From the IMG/VR virus record IMGVR_UViG_3300042564_002756, positions 1-64,000 of that record: a stretch of 64,000 nt of DNA; one strand, 5' to 3'. The notes below the pieces were generated by a model. It was not told the DNA's origin. It searched no databases and was given only the letters and a program-made list of their open reading frames with translations. Of this stretch, positions 22,515 through 31,516 are shown piece by piece. The position numbers and the translations under genes were made by a program. The stretch's first letter is position 1. Each line of letters opens with the position of its first letter. This DNA is from a virus.

Positions 22515-23867
22515 ATGGCTAAACAAACCATCAATATAGGAACTACGGCCAATGACCGTACCGGTGATCCTTTAAGAACCGCATTTACTAAAACAAATAG
22601 TAACTTTACTGAACTATATGCAAATGTCGCAACATTGAATAGTTCTGTAGTCACTGATGTTTCGGATTTAACTGATACTGAAGGATTATTTTTCTCTGGT
22701 GATTATAGAGATCTTTCCAATACCCCATTTATCGGTACAGATGTTTCAGATTTAACTGATACTGAAGGGTTACTTTTCTCCGGCGACTATGATGATCTTT
22801 TCAATACTCCATTTATTGCAACTGATATATTAGATTTAACAGATAATAATAATCTATTAACTGTAAAAGATCATATTGAGTTAACTGGTATATATCAAAC
22901 ATCCAATAACATCATTTCATTTACAAAAGCACCAAATACAGATTCAAATACAGTCTTTGATACGATATCTGAATATGTAATTCTTACAAGAGATGCATCT
23001 GGTATTGGTGGTCTGGGCGGCGGCATCTATAATAGTGCATTCGAAGTAGCCTATGATGTTGCCATAAGCCCAATATCAACAATATGGAATGCAGATGGCT
23101 GGGATGATGTATCAGATATTGAAACAAGATATTATCAAACTTTCAGACAGGCACTTCGCAATAGCGTAGGTGCAAATATTGTTGGTGCTGAACTTATTAT
23201 GAAGGATACAGCAAGTAACGAATATTACAAGATTAAATTTTCTCAATGGGCACAGGGTGCTAGTCACGACGGCAGTTTTGCATATACAAGAGAGAAAATA
23301 GATACTACTACACCTATCGGAATTACATTCTATGATGGATCTACATTACCGAAAGCACCAAATACAAAACCAAAATTTGAACAATCATATGTAGGTGATT
23401 TTGGAGGATATGGCCTAACTATTTCACAAGCTGGTAGACAAGTTTATATTTATGATAATATTGTAGAAATTCCTAGTTACAATGAGCAAAACTTTAAAAT
23501 TGGTGATGTAATTCAAATTATTACTGGTGGCTTTGCATCAACTATAAGACCTAAAGTAAATGACGATATCGAATTACCAGATGCTACTCTCTATATTCAA
23601 GGTGAAACAAATTCTGTAGCATCTTTTGATATACCAGCAAGATCTATGGCTTTTCTTAGTAAAATTGCTCAAAATATTTGGCAACTTTCTATAAGTAATT
23701 CTTCAGTTATAAAAAATGATTTAGCACCAAACACAAGCATAGGTGATAGCACAGATGTAGAAGGTATAGTTGCGTTTGATTCTACTTATTTCTATTACTG
23801 TACTTCAGACTATACCGGATCTGATAATATTTGGAAACGAATTGCTTGGAGCAATGATACCTGGTAA
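22515..23867 (+). CDS. Virion structural protein (neck/whisker position)
   Basis: 450 residues. N-terminal INIGTTANDRTGDPLRTAFT and NSNFTELYAN is a very common phage structural module. Residues ~48-110 hold three repeats of DVSDLTDTEGLFFSGDY-type, ending SNTPF. The remainder is beta-rich. Sits between gp14 and gp15, where T4-like marine phages often carry an accessory neck or fibre protein. Function as a whisker/fibritin analogue is inferred from position only. Confidence 0.6.
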   Translation: MAKQTINIGTTANDRTGDPLRTAFTKTNSNFTELYANVATLNSSVVTDVSDLTDTEGLFFSGDYRDLSNTPFIGTDVSDLTDTEGLLFSGDYDDLFNTPFIATDILDLTDNNNLLTVKDHIELTGIYQTSNNIISFTKAPNTDSNTVFDTISEYVILTRDASGIGGLGGGIYNSAFEVAYDVAISPISTIWNADGWDDVSDIETRYYQTFRQALRNSVGANIVGAELIMKDTASNEYYKIKFSQWAQGASHDGSFAYTREKIDTTTPIGITFYDGSTLPKAPNTKPKFEQSYVGDFGGYGLTISQAGRQVYIYDNIVEIPSYNEQNFKIGDVIQIITGGFASTIRPKVNDDIELPDATLYIQGETNSVASFDIPARSMAFLSKIAQNIWQLSISNSSVIKNDLAPNTSIGDSTDVEGIVAFDSTYFYYCTSDYTGSDNIWKRIAWSNDTW

Positions 23868-23877
23868 GGAACTTTAA

Positions 23878-24693
23878 ATGGCTTTTGTAAATTATTTTTA
23901 TAATGCAACTACTAAAAAATACATAGCTCTTTTCGGAACTATGTTTAATAAAATTTCTATTGCACGTGATGATCCAAATACTGGTGATGAAGTACAGCGT
24001 ATGGTTGTGCCTATTTCATATGGCCCTTATCAAAAATTTCTTGCAAGAGTAAATCAAGATCCAGACTTAAATAGAAAAACTGCCATCACACTTCCTAGAA
24101 TGGCTTTCGAGATAACAGGAATGGAATATGATGGTTCAAGGAAAGTTAATTCTGTAAGAAGAATTTCTGGTCAAACACACAGTGATGATAAAAAAACATT
24201 TCAGTATGTTGGAACACCTTATAATCTGAATTTTACGCTTAGTATTATGACTAAGTATGCTGAAGATGGAACACAAATATTAGAACAAATAATCCCTTTC
24301 TTTAAACCCGAATGGACTTACACTGTAAAGTTAATTGATAATCTTGATCCAATAGATATTCCACTAATTCTAAATTCCGTGAACATGGAAGATCTGTATG
24401 AGGCAGACTTTGAAACTAGAAGAAGTCTCTTATGGACTATTACATTTACAATGAAGGCTTGGTATTTTGGTCCACAGAGAGAAGGTAGTGTAATAAAGTT
24501 TATTGATATCAGATCGCACACCAAAATTGACACAACCGCAACACCAGAAGGTCAAATTACAATACAGCCTGGTTTAACTGCAAATGGGCAACCAACAACA
24601 TCACTTGATGAAACACTTGATTATGAACTTATTAATATTGATGATGATTGGGGAATAATTACAATTTTTAGAGATGAGATTGAGGTAACATAA
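23878..24693 (+). CDS. 15: gp15-like tail sheath stabiliser / tail terminator
   Basis: 271 residues (T4 gp15: 272). N-terminus FVNYFYNATTKKYIALFGTM matches the 'YFYN...RY..L.G..F' start of gp15; PRMAFEITGMEYD and ILEQIIPFFKPEW are conserved core strands. gp15 caps the sheath and joins it to the neck. Preceded by AAGGAAC. Confidence 0.85.
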   Translation: MAFVNYFYNATTKKYIALFGTMFNKISIARDDPNTGDEVQRMVVPISYGPYQKFLARVNQDPDLNRKTAITLPRMAFEITGMEYDGSRKVNSVRRISGQTHSDDKKTFQYVGTPYNLNFTLSIMTKYAEDGTQILEQIIPFFKPEWTYTVKLIDNLDPIDIPLILNSVNMEDLYEADFETRRSLLWTITFTMKAWYFGPQREGSVIKFIDIRSHTKIDTTATPEGQITIQPGLTANGQPTTSLDETLDYELINIDDDWGIITIFRDEIEVT

Positions 24694-25136
24694 TGAGTGA
24701 TGATAAGATTGCAAATGCACTGGGTTTGAAGCCTCTAGCTGAAGTTTTAGATGCGACTGTAGAACCTTCAACTGAACTTGCATTAGCAGATCCGGTTGAA
24801 ATTGTCACTGTCATTGCAGAAGATAATGAAACTGTGAGAGATATTGAACAGGCAAGAGGTAATATAAAGAATATCATTGAGCAAGGTGATGATGCACTTA
24901 AGGAAATGATGTCTCTTGCAAAACAATCCGAGAGTCCAAGGGCATTTGAAGTTGCTTCAACTTTGATGAAAACACTTTTGGATGCAAACAAAGACTTTGT
25001 TGAAATGTCTATGAAGAAAAAGTATGCAGTGGATGAAGTCAATGGACCAAAAGAAGCTGCTCAGACTAATGTGACAAATAATAACTTGATTGTATCCACT
25101 GCGGATCTATTGAAAATGCTCAAAGGAGAAACTTGA
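24693..25136 (+). CDS. 16: gp16-like terminase small subunit
   Basis: 147 residues (T4 gp16: 164). Acidic N-terminus, then the coiled-coil core ARGNIKNIIEQGDDALKEMM and AFEVASTLMKTLLDANKDFV typical of T4-type small terminases. Overlaps gp15 by one base (TAATG) and is followed by the terminase ATPase genes. Confidence 0.82.
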   Translation: MSDDKIANALGLKPLAEVLDATVEPSTELALADPVEIVTVIAEDNETVRDIEQARGNIKNIIEQGDDALKEMMSLAKQSESPRAFEVASTLMKTLLDANKDFVEMSMKKKYAVDEVNGPKEAAQTNVTNNNLIVSTADLLKMLKGET

Positions 25137-25138
25137 TA

Positions 25139-25732
25139 ATGACACCTGAAATGATTGAAGATTATAAAAGATGTATGGGTGATATTGAATACTTTGCTGA
25201 AAAACATATTAAAGTAAGACATGTAGAATTAGGTTTAGTACCTCTGAAATTAAACGAATTTCAAAGACAAGCTATTAAAGATTATAGCGAAAAGAATGTT
25301 TTTGCAAAATACGCAAATAGAATGGAAGGTAAAACTACTATTGCCGCTATTATTCTTTTACACCATGCAATCTTTAATCAATATAGAGTAAGTCTTATTA
25401 TGGGTCCAAAGATGCAATCAAGTAATGAAGTGTTGGATCTAATTTATGATATGCACCAAAATCTTCCAGAACACATCCAAGCAAAAATTGTTACACATAA
25501 TAAAACAAAACTAGAATTTGATAATATGTGTGCTATTATAAGTGGAGGCAGCAATACTCATCAAGGTAGAGGTAGAACACTATCAAATATCTATATTGAT
25601 GAAAGTGAATTTATGAATACTCTTGATGAAGTTTTTACTAATTTATATCCTTGTATCTCAACAGCAAATAAAGGTAAACTTTTTGCATTCACTTCAACTA
25701 GAACTTCAGAATATTTTAGAGATCATAAATGA
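25139..25732 (+). CDS. Truncated paralogue of terminase ATPase domain
   Basis: 197 residues from ATG 25139 (AAAGGAGA ten bases upstream; TTG 25133 is possible). It aligns by eye with the first ~215 residues of gp17 next door: TPEMIEDYKRCMGDIEYFAE versus TPEMLKEYMKCAEDPIYFAE; Walker A RMEGKT (61-66) versus RQAGKT; Walker B IYIDE (151-155) versus LYIDE; coupling motif TSTRTS (185-190) versus TSTPNS. It stops just before the gp17 linker and has no nuclease domain. ATGA overlap with gp17 suggests coupled translation. It could regulate or mix with the gp17 motor, or be a decaying duplicate; the intact motifs argue for function. Confidence 0.75.
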   Translation: MTPEMIEDYKRCMGDIEYFAEKHIKVRHVELGLVPLKLNEFQRQAIKDYSEKNVFAKYANRMEGKTTIAAIILLHHAIFNQYRVSLIMGPKMQSSNEVLDLIYDMHQNLPEHIQAKIVTHNKTKLEFDNMCAIISGGSNTHQGRGRTLSNIYIDESEFMNTLDEVFTNLYPCISTANKGKLFAFTSTRTSEYFRDHK

Positions 25733-27354
25733 CAGATTCTGGCGGCTACTTAGGTAATTCACTTCTTAAAAAATCTGGTACTCCAATTGAATGGACTCCA
25801 GAAATGCTCAAGGAGTATATGAAATGTGCGGAAGATCCGATCTATTTTGCTGAACGGTATATTAAAATTGTTCACGTTGATCACGGGTTTATTCCAATTA
25901 AGTTATATGATTATCAAAAAGACATTATCAATGCAATTAGTAATAATAGACGAGTTGTAGCAAATACTTCTCGTCAGGCAGGTAAAACAACTACCGCTAT
26001 GGCTATTATTTTGCACTATATATTGTTTAACGAATATAAAACTGTTGCACTTCTCGCCAATAAAGCAGCATCTGCTCTTGAAATTCTTAATCGCATCCAG
26101 ATGGCATTCGAAGCATTACCTGGTTGGTTACAGCAAGGTGTTATCACTTGGAATAAAGGTTCTATGGAATTAGAAAATGGTTGTAAGGTTATTGCCGCTG
26201 CATCATCTTCAAGTTCCATTCGTGGTAAATCTATCGCATTCCTATATATCGACGAAACTGCCTTCTTAAATAATTGGGAAGAGTTTTTTGCGTCCGTTTA
26301 TCCTACCATTTCATCTGGTAAAGAAACAAAAATTCTATTGACATCCACTCCGAACTCTTTGAATCACTTCTGGAAAATCTGTAAAGAGGCACAAGAAGAA
26401 ATTGATGAAAGAGGCAGGGGCAAAAACGGTTATATCTATATTGAAGTTACTTGGGATAAAGTTCCAGGCAGAGATGAAGCATGGAAAGAAGATACACTTG
26501 CTTCTATTAGTTGGAATATGGAACAGTTTCAACAAGAATTTTGTGGATCATTCATCGGAAGTTCCAGCACTCTTATCTCCGGAAGTAAACTGAAAGAACT
26601 TTCATTCTCCACACCTTTGCATGAAGGTGAGGGAATTAAACAATATGCAACAGCAGTCAAGGGACATGCATATGCCATGGTTGTTGACGTTTCAAGAGGC
26701 AAGGGCCTTGACTATTCTACATTCTCTGTTCTTGATATTACAACAATGCCGTATCAACAGGTTTGTACATTCAGAGATAACTACATTGGCCCCGTAGATT
26801 ACGCCAGCATTATCTACAGAATAGCAAAATTGTATAATGAGTCATCCGTATTAATTGAAATAAATGATATTGGTGGTCAAGTAGCTGACGTTCTCTACTT
26901 TGATTATGGTTACGAAAATATGCTATTTACTGAAAGTGCTGGTAGATCCGGAAAACGAATTTCAGGCGGTTTTGGTAAAAATATTGATAGAGGTATTAGA
27001 ACAACAAAAACTGTAAAATCAATTGGTTGTTCCATATTGAAATTACTAGTAGAACAAAATCAAATACTGCTTAATGACTTTGAAACTATACAAGAATTGG
27101 CCAGATTTGCTCGTAGAGGTCCTTCATACGAGGCAGAATCTGGCGCACATGATGATATGGTTATGACATTGGTACTTTTTGCTTGGTTAACTGACCAAAC
27201 ATTCTTTAAAGACATGACAGACATAAATACACTTGCAAAACTTCGTGAAAGAACAGAAGAAGAAATAGATGATTTTCTATTACCTTTTGGTTTTTATGAT
27301 AATGGAAGTGATGACATTGAGCAGCCTATTTACATGAATCCAAATAATTGGTAA
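25729..27354 (+). CDS. 17: gp17-like terminase large subunit
   Basis: 541 residues (T4 gp17: 610). ATPase domain: Walker A SRQAGKT (81-87), Walker B FLYIDE (171-176), TSTPNS (205-210). RNase H-fold nuclease: VVD with Asp 320, LIE with Glu 377, and HDDMVM with Asp 475/476. This is the packaging motor and headful nuclease. All catalytic residues are present. Confidence 0.93.
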   Translation: MTDSGGYLGNSLLKKSGTPIEWTPEMLKEYMKCAEDPIYFAERYIKIVHVDHGFIPIKLYDYQKDIINAISNNRRVVANTSRQAGKTTTAMAIILHYILFNEYKTVALLANKAASALEILNRIQMAFEALPGWLQQGVITWNKGSMELENGCKVIAAASSSSSIRGKSIAFLYIDETAFLNNWEEFFASVYPTISSGKETKILLTSTPNSLNHFWKICKEAQEEIDERGRGKNGYIYIEVTWDKVPGRDEAWKEDTLASISWNMEQFQQEFCGSFIGSSSTLISGSKLKELSFSTPLHEGEGIKQYATAVKGHAYAMVVDVSRGKGLDYSTFSVLDITTMPYQQVCTFRDNYIGPVDYASIIYRIAKLYNESSVLIEINDIGGQVADVLYFDYGYENMLFTESAGRSGKRISGGFGKNIDRGIRTTKTVKSIGCSILKLLVEQNQILLNDFETIQELARFARRGPSYEAESGAHDDMVMTLVLFAWLTDQTFFKDMTDINTLAKLRERTEEEIDDFLLPFGFYDNGSDDIEQPIYMNPNNW

Positions 27355-27368
27355 CAAAACATCAAGTT

Positions 27369-27376
27369 TATAAATA
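27369..27376 (+). promoter_or_regulatory. T4-type late promoter TATAAATA
   Basis: Exact late consensus, 53 bp before gp18, in the 74-bp gap after gp17. Expected to drive the abundant sheath and tube proteins. Confidence 0.7.
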
Positions 27377-27428
27377 GAATTGAGATTTGAATTAAGAATA
27401 ATCTTATTTTATAACAAAGGAGAAAAAT

Positions 27429-29297
27429 ATGGTTTTTTCTGTAAGCCCATCCGTAACAGTCCGTGAGGTTGATGCTACAGCAACAATTCCAGCGATCGCA
27501 ACTCCTCCTGCTGCAATCGCTGGTGTTTTTAGCTGGGGACCAACTAACGAAAGAATTCTAGTAACTTCTGAAAACGAGTTAGTTTCTCGTTTTGGGAAAC
27601 CTACGGATTCTAACTTTGAAACATTCTTTACTGCAGCCGACTTTTTGTCGTATTCAAATGCACTATACGTTACTCGTGTAACAAGTGATGATGCTGCAAT
27701 CGCGTCCGGCACATATTTTAATGCAAAACACCCAGGTGCATTAGGTAATTCCGTTGAAGTAGCATATGTAACAAGTTCCAGTGCATATGGCAATACTGCA
27801 TTATTTGATACAGACCTAATTGAAAATGTAGATAATTCTGATATTATTGCTATTGGCACAAATACATTACAAATTATCACAACAGAAAATGTTTCTGGTA
27901 TTCTTTCTAATGGTGATATTATTGTAGTAGGTAATAATGATGTTGGTTATCAAAACCTAATAGTTAATACGTATACTGTTGCATCAGTAGTAGATACAGC
28001 AAACACAGCAAACACAGCAGACGATATTACAACATATACTTATACTATAAATCTAAAAAATAGATATTCACTACCAGTAACATCTTATCTTGATCTAACA
28101 TATAAGAGATATTGGGGTCTTTCATATTTATTTAGTAATGCACCAACATCAGGTAATATGCACATTGTGGTTACAGATAGAGATGGTGATATTACTGGTG
28201 TGGCAGATACTATTCTTGAAGTATATGAAAACATGTCAAAGACACCATCTGCAAAACTTCAGGATGGGACAACAAATTATTATGCAACAGTAATTGAAAA
28301 CAAATCTGCTTGGATTATTGCTGATAGTACCGATAAATTAGATGGATCTGGAAATCTTTCTGGATATGAAAATCTGGCTGGAGGTCTCAATGGATCTAAT
28401 GAGGCATCAATACCGTTTGGTAAAGTTGCACTTGGTTATGATCTTTATAAAGACTCTGCAGATGTTGATATTGCTTTTGTTCTTCAAGGTAAAGCAGTAA
28501 ATGCAAATATTTCAAACTATATTGTTCAAAATATTGCCGAAAGAAGAAAAGATTGTGTTGCATTCATTTCACCTACTGCTGCAGCTGCCGTAGCACCATC
28601 TAATCCGATAGATAAGATGAATGCAGTTATTGCATTCAGATCACTTGTTCAAAATTCATCTTACTTCTTCATGGACTCCGGCTATAAATACCGTTATGAT
28701 AAGTATAATGACGTATATCGTTGGGTACCATTAAATGGAGATATGGCAGGTCTTTGCTCTCGTATCACTCCATGGGAATCACCAGCTGGTTATAAGCGTG
28801 GTATCATCAAGAATGTTGTAAAACTTGCTTTTAATCCAAATAAAGAACAACGTGATCAACTATACGGAAATGATATCAATCCAGTTGTTTCTCAAGTAGG
28901 TCAAGGTATCCTTCTATTCGGTGATAAGACTGGTCTTGGAACTGCTACAGGTAGTGCATTCACTCGTATTAACGTGCGCCGTCTATTCATTACAGTCGAA
29001 AAGGCAATTGCAACAACTGCTGCTTCATTCCTATTCGACTTCAATGATGAGTTCACTCAGACACAGTTTAGAAACTCAGTAGAACCATTCCTAAGAGATA
29101 TCCAGGGAAGAAGAGGTATCATAGACTTTAGAGTAATTTCCGATTCTACTGTAAATACTCCTGATGTTATTGATAGAAATACATTTAGAGGAAATATTTT
29201 CATCAAACCTAGTAGAACCATTAACTTTATCGAACTTACATTTGTCGCTACTAGAACAGGTGTTGAATTTGATGAAATTATCGGCCAGGCTCTTTAA
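27429..29297 (+). CDS. 18: gp18-like tail sheath protein
   Basis: 622 residues (T4 gp18: 659). N-terminus VSPSVTVREVDATATIPAIA and the TPPAAIAGVFSWGP strand are typical of contractile sheath proteins; the C-terminus (FRGNIFIKPSRTINFIELTF) is the conserved sheath core. AAAGGAGAAA ribosome-binding site. Contracts during DNA injection. Confidence 0.92.
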   Translation: MVFSVSPSVTVREVDATATIPAIATPPAAIAGVFSWGPTNERILVTSENELVSRFGKPTDSNFETFFTAADFLSYSNALYVTRVTSDDAAIASGTYFNAKHPGALGNSVEVAYVTSSSAYGNTALFDTDLIENVDNSDIIAIGTNTLQIITTENVSGILSNGDIIVVGNNDVGYQNLIVNTYTVASVVDTANTANTADDITTYTYTINLKNRYSLPVTSYLDLTYKRYWGLSYLFSNAPTSGNMHIVVTDRDGDITGVADTILEVYENMSKTPSAKLQDGTTNYYATVIENKSAWIIADSTDKLDGSGNLSGYENLAGGLNGSNEASIPFGKVALGYDLYKDSADVDIAFVLQGKAVNANISNYIVQNIAERRKDCVAFISPTAAAAVAPSNPIDKMNAVIAFRSLVQNSSYFFMDSGYKYRYDKYNDVYRWVPLNGDMAGLCSRITPWESPAGYKRGIIKNVVKLAFNPNKEQRDQLYGNDINPVVSQVGQGILLFGDKTGLGTATGSAFTRINVRRLFITVEKAIATTAASFLFDFNDEFTQTQFRNSVEPFLRDIQGRRGIIDFRVISDSTVNTPDVIDRNTFRGNIFIKPSRTINFIELTFVATRTGVEFDEIIGQAL

Positions 29298-29303
29298 TAA
29301 ATA
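29296..29303 (+). promoter_or_regulatory. Weak late-promoter candidate AATAAATA
   Basis: One mismatch to TATAAATA, overlapping the gp18 stop and 24 bp before gp19; would give extra transcripts for the tube protein. Confidence 0.35.
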
Positions 29304-29327
29304 AAGACATAACAAGGAGTTTCAAAA

Positions 29328-29864
29328 ATGGCATTTTCAATAAATGAATTCAAATCACAATTAGTAGGAGGGGGTGCTCGCAGCACCCTCTTCCAAGTAC
29401 AAATAACAAATCCAATTCTTGGTATTGCAGACTTTAAAATACCTTTCATGGTAAAAACAGCAGCTATTCCAGAATCTTCAACTGGTATTATACCAGTTCC
29501 ATATTTTGGAAGAATAATTAAATATGGCGGTGATAGAACATTCGGACCATGGCCTGTTACTATTATCAATGATGAAGACTTTGCTGTTCGCAATGCAATG
29601 GAAGCTTGGTCAAATGCTATCAACTCGCATATTACTAACTTCAGAGCAGCACCATTTGACTATAAGGCACAAGCTCAAGTCACTCAGTATGGTAAAGATG
29701 GGAGTGTATTAAGAGAATATACATTTGAAGGTTTGTTCCCAACTTCAATTTCAACTATTGATCTTTCATGGCAAGCACAAGACCAAATTGAAGAATTTAG
29801 TGTAACATTTGAATATGATCTTTGGAGAGTATCCGGCGGAGTTACTGGTAATTCTACCACGTAA
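29328..29864 (+). CDS. 19: gp19-like tail tube protein
   Basis: 178 residues (T4 gp19: 163). IKYGGDRTFGPWPVTIINDED and EEFSVTFEYDLWRV are conserved gp19 strands. AAGGAG ribosome-binding site. A strong 12-bp hairpin lies in codons 14-22. Forms the inner tube inside the gp18 sheath. Confidence 0.9.
   Translation: MAFSINEFKSQLVGGGARSTLFQVQITNPILGIADFKIPFMVKTAAIPESSTGIIPVPYFGRIIKYGGDRTFGPWPVTIINDEDFAVRNAMEAWSNAINSHITNFRAAPFDYKAQAQVTQYGKDGSVLREYTFEGLFPTSISTIDLSWQAQDQIEEFSVTFEYDLWRVSGGVTGNSTT
29367..29393 (+). other. 12-bp hairpin inside the start of gp19
   Basis: Stem 29367-29378 with 29382-29393 (core GGGTGCT/AGCACCC, two G-U pairs) and a three-base loop. No U-tract follows, so it is not a standard terminator. 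Confidence 0.6.
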
Positions 29865-29884
29865 TTTATTAGAAGGAATATAAT

Positions 29885-31516
29885 ATGAGATTATTTGGAT
29901 TCGAGATCAAGCGACCAGATGATGATGTAAAAAATCAGCCAGTATCTTTTGCTGAGCCTTTAAATGATGATGGAGCTTTAACCGTAGGAGGTGCCGTTGG
30001 TGGCTCCTACGGTATGCTTTTGGATTTGGAAGGAACTGCAAAATCTGAAGCTGAACTTGTGACTCGCTATAGAGCTTTGACTATAAATCCAGAAATACAG
30101 CAAGCTATTGATGAAATTGTAAATGAATCTATCAGTGTTGATTCTCATGATAAGGTTGTCAACATAATTCTTGATGAAACAAATCTTCCGGATAAAGTCA
30201 AAGAAAAAATAAGTGAAGAATTTCAGAATATTTTACAACTTCTAGATTTTTCTAATAGTGCATATGAGATATTCACTAAATTCTATGTAGATGGCAGATT
30301 AAATTATCACGTTATTATAGATGAGAAAAATTTAAAAGAAGGTATCAAAGAACTTAGATATCTTGATCCAAGAAAAATTAGACTCATTCGTGAAATGCAA
30401 AATGAACAAATAAAAGATCAAGCTAGCAATGCATTGGTAAAGAAGATCAAAAAGGAGTACTATATGTATTCTGAAAGTGGATTTGGTGCTAGTAAAGTAT
30501 CAAATTATTCTTCATCAATACAAGGGCTAAAGATTGCTAAAGACGCAATTGTTAGAGTTACATCCGGTCTGCTAAACGAGAATAATTCAGTAGTTCTTTC
30601 ACACTTGCATAAGTCTATCAAGTCTCTCAACCAATTGAGAATATTGGAAGATGCTACTATTATCTATACAATGACAAGAGCACCAGAACGCAGAATTTTT
30701 TATGTTGACGTTGGTAACTTGCCAAAAGCAAAAGCTGAACAGTATCTACATGATATGATGGCTCGTCACAAGAATAGAGTGACGTATGATCCATCATCTG
30801 GTGAAATTAAAGATGATAGAAAAATGATGACTATGACCGAGGATTATTGGTTTCCAAGAAGAGAAGGCAATAATGCGACCGAAGTGACTACACTAAATGG
30901 TGGATCTGGTTTAGGTGAAGATAAAAACCTTCCGTATTTTCAATCTAAACTATATAAATCGCTAAATGTCCCAGTTGCAAGGCTTCAACCGGAAACTATG
31001 TATTCATTCGGTCGAATGTCAGAAGTGACTCGCGAAGAATTAAAATTTGCTAAATTTATTAAAAGACTTCGCACAAGATTTTCAATTCTATTTGATAGAT
31101 GCCTTGAACGACAATTGGTTTTAAAGGGTGTTATTTCACCTGACGAATGGAAAGAAATTCAAAATAAAATCCGTTATGACTTCATGAAGGATAACTATTT
31201 TGAAGAGTTGAAAGAAGCTGAAATACTTCGCGAAAAGCTTGAAACACTTCGCCAGATTGAGGAACAAATTGGTAAATACTTCTCTCGTGAATGGGTTGTC
31301 AAGAATGTTCTTTACATGCCAGAAGATGAATGGAAAGACATGAAGAAGCAAATTGATAAAGAAGCAAAAGAAGAGCCTCCTATTGACGATATGCCTCAAG
31401 ATAGTCAAGGTGCAGCTCCACCACAGCCGCCACAAGATGATCAACCTACAGAAGAAGGTTTGACCGTTATAAATAGAAAAAATCTTACTAATTTTTCAAA
31501 AAGGGCTCAAAAATGA
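29885..31516 (+). CDS. 20: gp20-like portal protein
   Basis: 543 residues (T4 gp20: 524). Motifs: LVTRYRALTINPEIQQAIDE, LNQLRILEDATIIYTMTRAP and PERRIFYVDVGNLPKAKAEQ are highly conserved in T4-like portals. The C-terminus is Pro/Gln/Asp-rich. The dodecameric portal is the DNA channel and the docking site for gp17 and the neck. Confidence 0.93.
   Translation: MRLFGFEIKRPDDDVKNQPVSFAEPLNDDGALTVGGAVGGSYGMLLDLEGTAKSEAELVTRYRALTINPEIQQAIDEIVNESISVDSHDKVVNIILDETNLPDKVKEKISEEFQNILQLLDFSNSAYEIFTKFYVDGRLNYHVIIDEKNLKEGIKELRYLDPRKIRLIREMQNEQIKDQASNALVKKIKKEYYMYSESGFGASKVSNYSSSIQGLKIAKDAIVRVTSGLLNENNSVVLSHLHKSIKSLNQLRILEDATIIYTMTRAPERRIFYVDVGNLPKAKAEQYLHDMMARHKNRVTYDPSSGEIKDDRKMMTMTEDYWFPRREGNNATEVTTLNGGSGLGEDKNLPYFQSKLYKSLNVPVARLQPETMYSFGRMSEVTREELKFAKFIKRLRTRFSILFDRCLERQLVLKGVISPDEWKEIQNKIRYDFMKDNYFEELKEAEILREKLETLRQIEEQIGKYFSREWVVKNVLYMPEDEWKDMKKQIDKEAKEEPPIDDMPQDSQGAAPPQPPQDDQPTEEGLTVINRKNLTNFSKRAQK
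29981..30013 (+). other. 10-bp hairpin inside the start of gp20
   Basis: ACCGTAGGAG (29981-29990) pairs perfectly with CTCCTACGGT (30004-30013) across a 13-base loop, about 100 bases after the gp20 start. Not followed by a U-tract. Confidence 0.55.
31468..31475 (+). promoter_or_regulatory. T4-type late promoter TATAAATA inside gp20 end
   Basis: Exact late consensus in the last codons of gp20, 38 bp before the core-protein gene. Would uncouple core-protein synthesis from the portal. Confidence 0.55.

Noticed and set aside
23878-24693. Short minus-strand frames at 24318-25042 opposite gp15/gp16
   Set aside because: The plus strand encodes conserved gp15 and gp16; no promoter supports the reverse frames.
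28683-28690. TATAAATA inside gp18 and at 15909-15916 in a glycosyltransferase gene
   Set aside because: Deep inside coding sequence and not positioned before a gene start, so likely chance in AT-rich DNA.
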